Shown here: positions 42,439-50,419 of the stretch, in pieces | Numbering within the stretch: the stretch's first letter is position 1 | Layout: every line of letters starts with the position of its first letter | Source: an uncultured Lachnospiraceae bacterium | GTDB taxonomy: Bacteria; Bacillota; Clostridia; Lachnospirales; Lachnospiraceae | Direction: 5' to 3' | NCBI GenBank assembly: GCA_934351255.1 | Contig: CAKRJH010000002.1 | Coordinates: 192,942 to 256,941, forward strand | Length of the DNA: 64,000 nucleotides | Translations under genes and position numbers: made by a program | Notes under the pieces: model-generated | What the model saw: the letters and a program-made list of their open reading frames with translations, nothing else | Database searches by the model: none | What the model was told of the DNA's origin: nothing

Positions 42439-44856
42439 CTACTTGGCCACAATATTGACGATACGTCCCGGAACGTAGATCTCCTTGATCACATTCTTTC
42501 CATCGAGTTTGTCGGCCAGTGCCTCTTTGGCGGCTGCCAGTACGTCATCCTTGGCATCCTCTCTGCCGATGGACAATGTTGTTCTGGTCTTGCCATTGAT
42601 CTGTACGGCAATCTCGACCACATTTTCTACGGTCTTAGCCTCATCGTACTCCGGCCATGCCTCAAACGCGATCGTGTTCTCATGTCCCATCTTCTGCCAG
42701 ATTTCCTCGCCCACATGTGGACAGATGCAGGAAAGCATCTTGATCAGTCCCTCCGCATAGACTCTTGGACATGTGCCAACCTTGTATACTTCATTGACAA
42801 AGATCATCATCTGACTGATCGCGGTATTGAAACCAAGTGCCTCAAAGTCGTTCGTGACTTTCTTGACCGTCTGATGATATACGCGGGTCAGTGCCTCATT
42901 TTCGCCGTCCGTCAGATTCTCAGGCTCGGTAAAGAACTTCCAGACACGGTTAATAAAGCGGTATGCACCCTGTACACTCTGGGAATTCCAAGGCTTTGAC
43001 ACCTCCAGAGGTCCCATAAACATCTCATATAATCTCAGAGTATCTGCACCATACTCCTCCACAATATCACTCGGATTGATGACAAACTCAGGAAATCTCT
43101 TTCCCATCTTAATGCCATTCTCGCCCAGGATCATACCCTGATGAACCAGCTTCTTAAACGGTTCCTTGACAGGAGAAAGACCCTGATCATACAGGAAGCG
43201 GTTCCAGATACGGGAATACATCAGATGTCCCACTGCATGCTCCGGACCACCGACATACAGATCGACCGGAAGCCAGTGCTTTAACAGCTCCTGATTGGCA
43301 AATTCCTTGTCATTGTCCGGATCGATATAACGCATATAATACCAGGAAGAACCAGCAGAACCCGGCATCGTAGAAGTCTCACGGGTACCCTTGATGCCAT
43401 TGTGGTCGTACTTCTTCCACTCGGTTGCATTCTCCAGCGGAGCCTGCCCGTTCTTTCCCTTGTAATCATCCAGTTCCGGCAGGATCAGAGGCAGTTCCTC
43501 ATCCGGCAGGAAGTAAATCTCCCCGTCCTCCTTGTATACACAAGGGACCGGCTCACCCCAGTATCTCTGGCGTGCAAAGATCCACTCACGGAAACGGTAA
43601 TTAACCTTGCGTCTGGCTACGCCCTGCTCCTCAAGCTTGGCAGTGATCGCTTCCTTGGCTTCCTCCACAGTCAGTCCGGTGAACTCCTCGGAATTGATCA
43701 GTTTGCAGCCCTTGCCCAGATAATCCTGCTTCTCAAACGCATGCTCGCTGACATCCGCACCATCGATAACCTGGATCATGTCAATGCCGTGAACCTGTGC
43801 ATACTCAAAATCACGCTGATCGTGGCTCGGCACAGCCATTACGGCACCCGTACCATAGCTTGCCAGTACAAAATCACCGATGAACAGTGGTACCTGCCTG
43901 CCATTGACCGGATTGACCGCATACAGTCCCTTCAGGATACATCCTGACTTTGTCTTGTTGAGTTCGGTACGATCCATATCACTCTTCTTGAGCGTCTCAT
44001 CAATATAAGCCTGTACTTCCTCTTTATTCTCCACGCGATCCATCAGTCCCTGTACGATCTCTCCGTCCGGAGCCAGTACCATAAAGGTGATACCGTAGAT
44101 CGTCTCAATACAGGTCGTAAAGATGGAGAATGATCCACCGCCGACGATCTCAAAGTCCACCTCGACACCGGTGCTCTTTCCGATCCAGTTTCTCTGCATC
44201 TCTTTAGTAGATTCCGGCCAGTCGATCTCCTCAAGACCCTCGAGCAGTTTCTCGGCAAATGCCGGCTGGTCGATCACCCACTGCTTCATATTCTTGCGGA
44301 CCACAGGATATCCGCCTCGCTCGCTCTTTCCGTCAATGACCTCGTCATTGGACAGTACGGTTCCAAGCTCCTCACACCAGTTTACCGGCATATCAATGTG
44401 CTTGGCATAGCCTGCCTCGTACAGCTTCTTGAAGATCCACTGGGTCCACTTGTAGAACTTCGGATCAGAGGTCGCCAGCATCTTGGACCAGTCATAGTCA
44501 AATCCCAGTTCGCGAAGCTGCTTGGAAAATGTCTCGATGTTATGCTGTGTAAATCCATTTGGATGATTTCCGGTGGTCACGGCATACTGCTCTGCCGGCA
44601 GGCCAAACGAATCATATCCCATCGGATGAAGTACATTGTATCCCTGCATTCTCTTCATGCGGGACATGATATCCGTCGCCGTATATCCCTCAGGATGTCC
44701 GGCATGTAAGCCGACTCCGGATGGATATGGGAACATATCCAGTGCATAGTATTTTGGCTTGGAGAAATCCCAGACATCCGTCTTAAAAGTCTCATGCTCC
44801 TGCCAGTACTTCTGCCATTTCTTTTCCACCGTATGGTGGTTATACATCTCTGCCAT
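42439..44856 (-). CDS. leuS: Leucyl-tRNA synthetase
   Basis: Charges tRNA-Leu. 805 residues, the bacterial type. HIGH motif as HAGHP in GVGLHAGHPEGYTATD; the second catalytic motif reads KMGKR (coded at 43096-43110) instead of KMSKS. An editing CP1 domain (about 220-400) is present. ATG with GGAGG nine bases upstream. The leader is only about 75 bases and has no T-box signature; it carries one small hairpin beside the ribosome binding site. Own promoter and terminator. Confidence 0.96.
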   Translation of the reverse strand: MAEMYNHHTVEKKWQKYWQEHETFKTDVWDFSKPKYYALDMFPYPSGVGLHAGHPEGYTATDIMSRMKRMQGYNVLHPMGYDSFGLPAEQYAVTTGNHPNGFTQHNIETFSKQLRELGFDYDWSKMLATSDPKFYKWTQWIFKKLYEAGYAKHIDMPVNWCEELGTVLSNDEVIDGKSERGGYPVVRKNMKQWVIDQPAFAEKLLEGLEEIDWPESTKEMQRNWIGKSTGVEVDFEIVGGGSFSIFTTCIETIYGITFMVLAPDGEIVQGLMDRVENKEEVQAYIDETLKKSDMDRTELNKTKSGCILKGLYAVNPVNGRQVPLFIGDFVLASYGTGAVMAVPSHDQRDFEYAQVHGIDMIQVIDGADVSEHAFEKQDYLGKGCKLINSEEFTGLTVEEAKEAITAKLEEQGVARRKVNYRFREWIFARQRYWGEPVPCVYKEDGEIYFLPDEELPLILPELDDYKGKNGQAPLENATEWKKYDHNGIKGTRETSTMPGSAGSSWYYMRYIDPDNDKEFANQELLKHWLPVDLYVGGPEHAVGHLMYSRIWNRFLYDQGLSPVKEPFKKLVHQGMILGENGIKMGKRFPEFVINPSDIVEEYGADTLRLYEMFMGPLEVSKPWNSQSVQGAYRFINRVWKFFTEPENLTDGENEALTRVYHQTVKKVTNDFEALGFNTAISQMMIFVNEVYKVGTCPRVYAEGLIKMLSCICPHVGEEIWQKMGHENTIAFEAWPEYDEAKTVENVVEIAVQINGKTRTTLSIGREDAKDDVLAAAKEALADKLDGKNVIKEIYVPGRIVNIVAK

Positions 44857-44872
44857 TCTTTTATCCTCCAGG

Positions 44873-44888
44873 AACCCCGCGAGGGGTT
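44873..44888 (-). promoter_or_regulatory. Small hairpin in the leuS leader next to the ribosome binding site
   Basis: AACCCC (minus strand, 44883-44888) and GGGGTT (44873-44878) around TCGC, ending six bases before the GGAGG. Could affect translation or RNA stability. No T run follows. Confidence 0.4.
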
Positions 44889-44933
44889 ATTTATTGCATC
44901 TGCCACAGGACAGACCTATTATCATACCTATAC

Positions 44934-44961
44934 ATTTTACCGTATAAGGGCCATTTGTCAA
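44934..44961 (-). promoter_or_regulatory. Promoter of leuS
   Basis: TTGACA (44956-44961), spacer 16, TAAAAT (44934-44939) on the minus strand. Confidence 0.72.
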
Positions 44962-44977
44962 CCTCTGCCTCCATCTA

Positions 44978-45487
44978 CTACAGCACGAAAAATCCCAGTC
45001 CCCCGCAGATAATTCCCAGAATGCCGCCGACGATCACATCTTTGGGATAATGCACTCCGGCCGCCACCCGCAGAAAACACAACACGGTTCCGGTCACGAA
45101 CAGAACCACACCCGCAGGCCACCACACCCGCAGGACTGCCATCGCAATGATAAAATTGGAAAAGGCATGTCTGCTCGGGAAGGAATCTCCACGGTCCGTC
45201 CGCGGGATCAACGGGGTGAACCCATAGACCTCATACGGCCGTCTGACTCCCAGTTTTTTGCGTGCCACCGAGATCACCAGCAGACACGCTGCCGGGATCA
45301 GAAGATATTCTGCCAGTTCACGGAAATGGCTCTGCGTCGCCAGAAGAACCCCACCGGTCAGATAACAGCCCGCTGTAATATCCGTCAGCAGACGCACGAT
45401 CCAGACGACACGCCCTGCCCCGATCCACTTTTCTGTCCAGCGCATCAATGCATCAAAACTTTCCTGTCTCATAAATACCCGTACCAT
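44978..45487 (-). CDS. PAP2-family membrane phosphatase
   Basis: 169 residues with several membrane helices. The three PAP2 motifs are present: KLGVRRPYE, FPSRHAFS (PSRH) and RVAAGVHYPKDVIVG. Family members dephosphorylate undecaprenyl pyrophosphate or phosphatidic acid at the membrane. The choice cannot be made from sequence. ATG with GAGGATGATTGG upstream. No partner gene adjacent besides aspS upstream and leuS downstream. Confidence 0.9.
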   Translation of the reverse strand: MVRVFMRQESFDALMRWTEKWIGAGRVVWIVRLLTDITAGCYLTGGVLLATQSHFRELAEYLLIPAACLLVISVARKKLGVRRPYEVYGFTPLIPRTDRGDSFPSRHAFSNFIIAMAVLRVWWPAGVVLFVTGTVLCFLRVAAGVHYPKDVIVGGILGIICGGLGFFVL

Positions 45488-45552
45488 CCAATCATCCTCA
45501 TCTCAGGGACATGGATGACTTTCCTTTCTATGTCCGCAGACTCCGTTTACAT

Positions 45553-45585
45553 CAAAATCCCTGCCGTGATATACGCGGCAGGGAT
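45553..45585 (-). terminator. Terminator of the relA-aspS transcript
   Basis: ATCCCTGCCG (45557-45566) pairs with CGGCAGGGAT (45576-45585), and TTTT follows on the minus strand. 27 bases past the aspS stop. Confidence 0.82.
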
Positions 45586-45611
45586 ATCTGTTCTTATTCT
45601 TCTCTATCCTA

Positions 45612-47426
45612 TTATGCCTGTGGCTCTTCCTGTGATGCCTCCGGAGCGGCCTTGATCTCAATGCCAAGCTCCTCAAGCTGTTTCTCATCGACAATACCAG
45701 GGGCTTCTGTCAGCATACAGGATGCATCTTTCACCTTCGGGAAGGCGATCACATCACGGATGCTGTCCTGCTTCGCCATCAGCATGATCAGACGATCCAG
45801 TCCATACGCCAGTCCTGCGTGTGGCGGAACTCCATACTTAAAGGCATCGATCAGGAAACCAAACTGATCATTGGCCTGTTCTTTCGTAAATCCAAGCGCC
45901 TCAAACATGGTCTCCTGTACATCATCCTGGTGGATTCGGATGGATCCGCCACCGATCTCAGTACCGTTTAACACAATATCATATGCTCTTGCACGTACTC
46001 TTGCCGGATCGGATGAAAGGTATGGGATGTCCTCTTCCATCGGCATCGTAAACGGATGATGCATAGCCACATATCTTCCCTGCTCCTCAGAATACTCGAA
46101 CTCAGGGAATTCGGTAACCCAGAGGAATTTATACTCATTTTTATCCAGCAGATCCAGTCTGGAAGCCAGTTCCAGACGAAGATTGCCGAGAACATCCCAG
46201 ACAACCTTGTTCTTATCTGCGGCAAAGAGCAACAGATCACCCGGCTCTCCCTCCATGGCAGAAACCAGCGCATCCAGCTCCTCTTCTTTCATAAACTTGG
46301 CAAAGGATGACTTATAACTTCCATCTTCATTGATACACAGATAAGCAAGACCCTTTGCTCCGAAATCCTTGGCAAATTTCACCAGGGCATCAATCTTCTT
46401 GCGAGGCATTGCCCCCTGTCCCTTGGCATTGATACCACGGACAGATCCCCCCTGCTCCAATGCTCCGGTAAATACGGAGAACTCACAGTCCTTCACTACA
46501 TCGGAGACATCTTTGAGTTCCATGCCAAAACGAAGATCCGGCTTGTCGGAACCGAAACGGTCCATCGCCTCCTGCCAGGTCATACGCTGGATCGGAAGTT
46601 CGACATCGACATCCAGGACTTCCTTGAACAGGAACTGAAGCAGACGTTCATTGACATCCATGACATCTTCTTCATCTACAAAAGATAACTCCATATCCAC
46701 CTGCGTAAACTCCGGCTGACGGTCTGCACGCAGATCCTCATCGCGGAAGCAGCGGGCGATCTGGAAATAACGGTCATATCCGGAACACATCAGAAGCTGC
46801 TTGAACAACTGTGGTGACTGTGGAAGTGCATAAAAACTTCCCGGATGGACACGGCTTGGCACCAGATAATCTCTGGCTCCCTCCGGCGTACTCTTGCAAA
46901 GCATCGGAGTCTCGATCTCGAGAAATCCCTCCTGTGCCATAAACTGACGGATCAGTGTCGTCACCTTGCTGCGCATCATCAGATTTTTCTGAAGATCCGG
47001 ACGACGAAGATCCAGATAACGGTATTTCAGACGAAGTTCTTCCTTGGTCTTGGAATCCGCCTCGATTGGGAACGGAGGTGTCAGTGACTCTGACAGCACA
47101 CGGATCGCCTTTGCCCGCACCTCAATGGAACCTGTCGCCAGATTTTCATTGACGGCACCGGAACGCATCGTCACCTCACCGGTCACGGCAACCACAAACT
47201 CACTTCTGAGTTTTTCCGCCTTGGCAAAGCCCTTCTCGCCAACCTCATCTTCCTCAAAGATCAACTGTAAGATTCCGGAACGGTCTCTTAAATCGACAAA
47301 GATAATACCACCTTTATTTCTCTGCTTCTGCACCCATCCCATGACGGTGACAGTCTCTCCCACATTCTTTTCACTAAGTTCTGCGCATCTGCAGGTGCGC
47401 TTCAGCCCTTTCATTGATTCAGCCAT
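45612..47426 (-). CDS. aspS: Aspartyl-tRNA synthetase
   Basis: Charges tRNA-Asp. About 604 residues, the bacterial form with N-terminal OB-fold anticodon domain (VTVMGWVQKQRNKGGIIFVD), class II catalytic core (RYLDLRRPDLQKNL, FRDEDLRADRQPEFTQVD) and the bacterial GAD insertion. C-terminal motif 3 GLAYGLDRLIML. I use the ATG with AGGAGG twelve bases upstream; a TTG three codons earlier is also possible. HD-GYP, hemZ, MBL and relA are upstream; its own promoter is also plausible. Confidence 0.95.
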   Translation of the reverse strand: MAESMKGLKRTCRCAELSEKNVGETVTVMGWVQKQRNKGGIIFVDLRDRSGILQLIFEEDEVGEKGFAKAEKLRSEFVVAVTGEVTMRSGAVNENLATGSIEVRAKAIRVLSESLTPPFPIEADSKTKEELRLKYRYLDLRRPDLQKNLMMRSKVTTLIRQFMAQEGFLEIETPMLCKSTPEGARDYLVPSRVHPGSFYALPQSPQLFKQLLMCSGYDRYFQIARCFRDEDLRADRQPEFTQVDMELSFVDEEDVMDVNERLLQFLFKEVLDVDVELPIQRMTWQEAMDRFGSDKPDLRFGMELKDVSDVVKDCEFSVFTGALEQGGSVRGINAKGQGAMPRKKIDALVKFAKDFGAKGLAYLCINEDGSYKSSFAKFMKEEELDALVSAMEGEPGDLLLFAADKNKVVWDVLGNLRLELASRLDLLDKNEYKFLWVTEFPEFEYSEEQGRYVAMHHPFTMPMEEDIPYLSSDPARVRARAYDIVLNGTEIGGGSIRIHQDDVQETMFEALGFTKEQANDQFGFLIDAFKYGVPPHAGLAYGLDRLIMLMAKQDSIRDVIAFPKVKDASCMLTEAPGIVDEKQLEELGIEIKAAPEASQEEPQA

Positions 47427-47467
47427 GATCGTCAAAATCCTCCTAACTCACTTTTTCCAGACACCTT

Positions 47468-47496
47468 ATCTTACAACGAAATCCTGCTTCTTGCAA
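47468..47496 (-). promoter_or_regulatory. Candidate promoter of aspS
   Basis: TTGCAA (47491-47496), spacer 17, TAAGAT (47468-47473) on the minus strand, just after the HD-GYP gene. Confidence 0.4.
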
Positions 47497-47500
47497 GCAT

Positions 47501-48169
47501 CTACAGATATGCATCCAGATGCTGCACCTCCCGCAGAAAGAACGGCAGATGATCTTTCTGATTCTGTGTAATGGTCTGCAGTTCCTCATCCTGTCCCGCA
47601 TCGTCACGATGTACCAGACGCTGCAATGCCAGAAAAATCGTCATATCGTAATTCTCCACTTCATCGATCATCACCCCAAGCGCCGTCTCGCGGTCAAATG
47701 CCTTTCGGTAACTGCGGTCGCTGATCAGTGCACAGTACACATCACAGGTGCGGATGATCTTGGCCATCACCGGGATCTGTTCTCCCCGCAGTCCCTCCGG
47801 ATAGCCTGAGCCATCCAGGTTCTCATGGTGGCAGTACACCGCCTCACAGATTTCCCTCGGATAATGGGATTTCTCCAGTGACTCCCTGCCGACCAGCGGA
47901 TGCAGTCTGACATAACGCATCTGCTCAATGTTCTGATGCCCTTTCTTTTCCTGAAACAGGTGCCGGTTCAGCGGGATCTTGCCAACGTCATGCAACAGTC
48001 CTGCTATCTCAATATTGTGGCAGAATGTCTCATCCATCTCCAGCTCTTTGGCCAGATTCCGGGACAGGGTGCTGACATTGACCGCGTGAATCATCTGCGT
48101 GTAGATCATCTGTCTGAGATCCTCGCTGAGATTCCCTCTGCTCAGTAATTCCACTAGATATTCATTCAT
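47501..48169 (-). CDS. HD-GYP domain protein
   Basis: 222 residues consisting almost only of an HD-GYP domain, with H60-D61 (LLHDVGKIP), H114-H115 and the GYP at 122-124 (HHENLDGSGYP). HD-GYP proteins hydrolyse c-di-GMP, or 3'3'-cGAMP in some bacteria. No sensor or receiver domain is attached. Its start overlaps the hemZ stop by 4 bases, so it is translated with the hemZ-aspS cluster, a place where hisS is often found in Clostridia. Substrate unknown. Confidence 0.88.
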   Translation of the reverse strand: MNEYLVELLSRGNLSEDLRQMIYTQMIHAVNVSTLSRNLAKELEMDETFCHNIEIAGLLHDVGKIPLNRHLFQEKKGHQNIEQMRYVRLHPLVGRESLEKSHYPREICEAVYCHHENLDGSGYPEGLRGEQIPVMAKIIRTCDVYCALISDRSYRKAFDRETALGVMIDEVENYDMTIFLALQRLVHRDDAGQDEELQTITQNQKDHLPFFLREVQHLDAYL

Positions 48170-49740
48170 GATCCGATTCCATCCTTTCGATGTATCATCT
48201 CGTCAATTCGCTCGATATAGTCCTTGACACTCTTGACATTTTCAATGCGGTATACACGGTTCTGCTCCGGTTCATATACTTTGGTAGACGCTCCGGCTCC
48301 CAGTGCCAGGATCGTCTGTTTCTCCTCCATAATAAGGATATTGTAAAGGCAGCTCTTTCCCGGTGCCGCATATCCGATATTCTCCTGACCGGTGCTTCCT
48401 CCATGCCCCGCAGAATTCTTCTGCCGGTACATATAATACGGTTCCATTCCCTGTCTGACAGCATATTCTCTGGCGAGCTGCTGCATCTGTTCCATGGCCT
48501 CCTCGCGCTCCCGCTCCGGCATGGTCCCCTCATCGAGTACCTGCCGTAATCGGGACGCTCTCTTGATCACCAGGGAATGCACGGTGATACTGTCCGGCTG
48601 CAGGCTGTCAATCTGGCGCAGGGTATCCGCAAAATCCTCGGCCGTCTCCCCCGGCAGTCCCGCGATCAGATCCATATTGATATCATCAAATCCAACCTTT
48701 CTGGCCATCTCGAACGCCGACACTGTCTGCTCCACGGTGTGCCGTCTTCCGATCAGATCCAGTGTTCTTTGCTGCATGGTCTGGGGATTGACCGAAATCC
48801 TGGTCACCCCGGCATCTCTTAACACCTGCAGTTTCGCTCCGGTGATGCTGTCCGGTCTTCCGGCTTCCACCGTAAACTCAAACAGGTCCTCCGGTGCAAA
48901 ATATGTATGGATCCATTCCATCAGCCTTCCAAGCTGCACCTCGTCCAATGCCGTCGGAGTGCCCCCTCCCACATAAATGCATCGCAGTTTCTGTCCCCGG
49001 AACCGCTCTGCCGCAGACTGGATTTCCCTGTGCAGTGCTTCCATATACTCCGGGATCATATGTCCGAACTGAGCACAGGGATACGAAGCAAACGAACAGT
49101 ACAGACAAGTCGTAGGGCAAAACGGAATTCCTATATACAAACTATACCCGTCCCGAATTCCGGACACATTCATCAGTTCCAGTTCGCGCTGTGCGATAGA
49201 TATACTCAGTCTGGCCTGCTCCTGTCCGCAGTGGTACTGCTGCCGCATCACCTGACAGACTTCTTCCGGGGAACATCCCTGTTCCAGCATATTCATCGGG
49301 ATCTTTGTCGGTCTCACTCCGGTCATCGTCCCCCAGCCCGGGATCCTCCACTTAATCTGTGGCAAATATTCGGGCACCGGCAATTTCTCCAGAAGGGTGA
49401 ACACGGCCGCCTTCACTTCATTTTTGTACTGGGTCCGGATCCGGCGTTCCTCCGGGGTCTGCTTCTTTCTGAAGTCGCCCTCCACATCGGGCTCACCGTG
49501 ATATGTCAGGACGCAGTCCTCTCCCTGTCCATGGCATAACCGGACATTTACATCAAAATAGCGCAGATCCATCCGCACCTGCACGATCAGCCAGGCCGGC
49601 TCCTCTGACGCCATCTGTTCACACTCTATATCCGTGGGTTCCTCCACCCTGACTACACTGCGCTGGCCCGGTGAAAAGCTGTTGACCAGCGCCTGCAGTT
49701 CATAGTCAAATTCCTTTTGATTTAATCTGATCTCAATCAC
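48166..49740 (-). CDS. hemZ: Coproporphyrinogen III oxidase-like radical SAM protein HemZ
   Basis: Radical SAM protein of the HemN/HemW family in the HemZ branch. Cluster cysteines C208-x3-C212-x2-C215 (CPTTCLYC), glycine-rich YVGGGTPTAL, and GLPGETAEDF. No other heme genes lie here, and family members may act in heme handling instead of oxidation; the reaction is not certain. I prefer the GTG start reading VIEIRLNQKEF, with AGGAG eight bases ahead. An ATG nine codons upstream overlaps the MBL stop but lacks a good site. Confidence 0.88.
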   Translation of the reverse strand: MIEIRLNQKEFDYELQALVNSFSPGQRSVVRVEEPTDIECEQMASEEPAWLIVQVRMDLRYFDVNVRLCHGQGEDCVLTYHGEPDVEGDFRKKQTPEERRIRTQYKNEVKAAVFTLLEKLPVPEYLPQIKWRIPGWGTMTGVRPTKIPMNMLEQGCSPEEVCQVMRQQYHCGQEQARLSISIAQRELELMNVSGIRDGYSLYIGIPFCPTTCLYCSFASYPCAQFGHMIPEYMEALHREIQSAAERFRGQKLRCIYVGGGTPTALDEVQLGRLMEWIHTYFAPEDLFEFTVEAGRPDSITGAKLQVLRDAGVTRISVNPQTMQQRTLDLIGRRHTVEQTVSAFEMARKVGFDDINMDLIAGLPGETAEDFADTLRQIDSLQPDSITVHSLVIKRASRLRQVLDEGTMPEREREEAMEQMQQLAREYAVRQGMEPYYMYRQKNSAGHGGSTGQENIGYAAPGKSCLYNILIMEEKQTILALGAGASTKVYEPEQNRVYRIENVKSVKDYIERIDEMIHRKDGIGS

Positions 49741-49763
49741 TGTCGGTTCTCCTGCAAGCGGTA

Positions 49764-50396
49764 TCATCCCGCAAAGGGATTAAACATTCTCTCATCCTGT
49801 ATCGTCGTCATCGGCCCATGTCCCGGGTAAACCCGCACACTCTCCGGGATCCGTGCCAGAAGATCTCTGACACTCTCCATCAACTGTCGATGGCTTCCCG
49901 TCGGAAAATCCGTTCTTCCCACGGACTCCTGAAACAGGGTATCTCCCGAGAACAGCATCAGATCCTGTGGGAAATAAAAGCACATTCCTCCGATCGTATG
50001 ACCAGGTGTCAGAACGCAGCGCATCCTGCGACCCAGCACATCCACCTCCTGCCCATCCTCCAGGCAGACATCTGCTTTGACCACAGCACTGTGTCCGAAC
50101 ATCAGTGAACCGTTCATAGAAGGATCCCGGGCCAGTTCACATTCCGCACGCGAAATGTGAATCTTTGTCTTCAGAAGAGACGCCAGTTCCTGTGCTCCGG
50201 TAATGTGGTCAAAATGTCCGTGTGTCAGGTAAATTCCCTGACAGTCCAGTCCCATTTTCAGGACATCCCCGTAGATCCGATCCGATTCAAATCCCGGGTC
50301 GATCACGATGCATTTCTTGGTATCCTCATGATATACGATATAACAATTTGTCTGAATCGGTCCCACGACCAGTGTCTTGATACATAAACGATCCAT
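49764..50396 (-). CDS. MBL-fold metallohydrolase (glyoxalase II-like)
   Basis: 210 residues with the metal-binding motif T58-H-G-H-F-D-H64, a later GHTIGGMCF histidine, FSGDTLF and YPGHGP. Belongs to the YcbL/GloB-like hydrolases in the conserved relA-MBL-hemZ neighbourhood of Clostridia. The substrate is unknown; a thioester hydrolase role is the family guess. Start ATG reads MDRLCIKTLVVGPIQTNCYI, a typical N-terminus. 23 bases after relA. Confidence 0.9.
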   Translation of the reverse strand: MDRLCIKTLVVGPIQTNCYIVYHEDTKKCIVIDPGFESDRIYGDVLKMGLDCQGIYLTHGHFDHITGAQELASLLKTKIHISRAECELARDPSMNGSLMFGHSAVVKADVCLEDGQEVDVLGRRMRCVLTPGHTIGGMCFYFPQDLMLFSGDTLFQESVGRTDFPTGSHRQLMESVRDLLARIPESVRVYPGHGPMTTIQDERMFNPFAG

Positions 50397-50419
50397 AATG
50401 TCTTCTAACCCTTTCTCGA

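Noticed and set aside
44857..44977. T-box riboswitch ahead of leuS
   Set aside because: Leader is only about 75 bases and lacks the T-box sequence, specifier loop and terminator.
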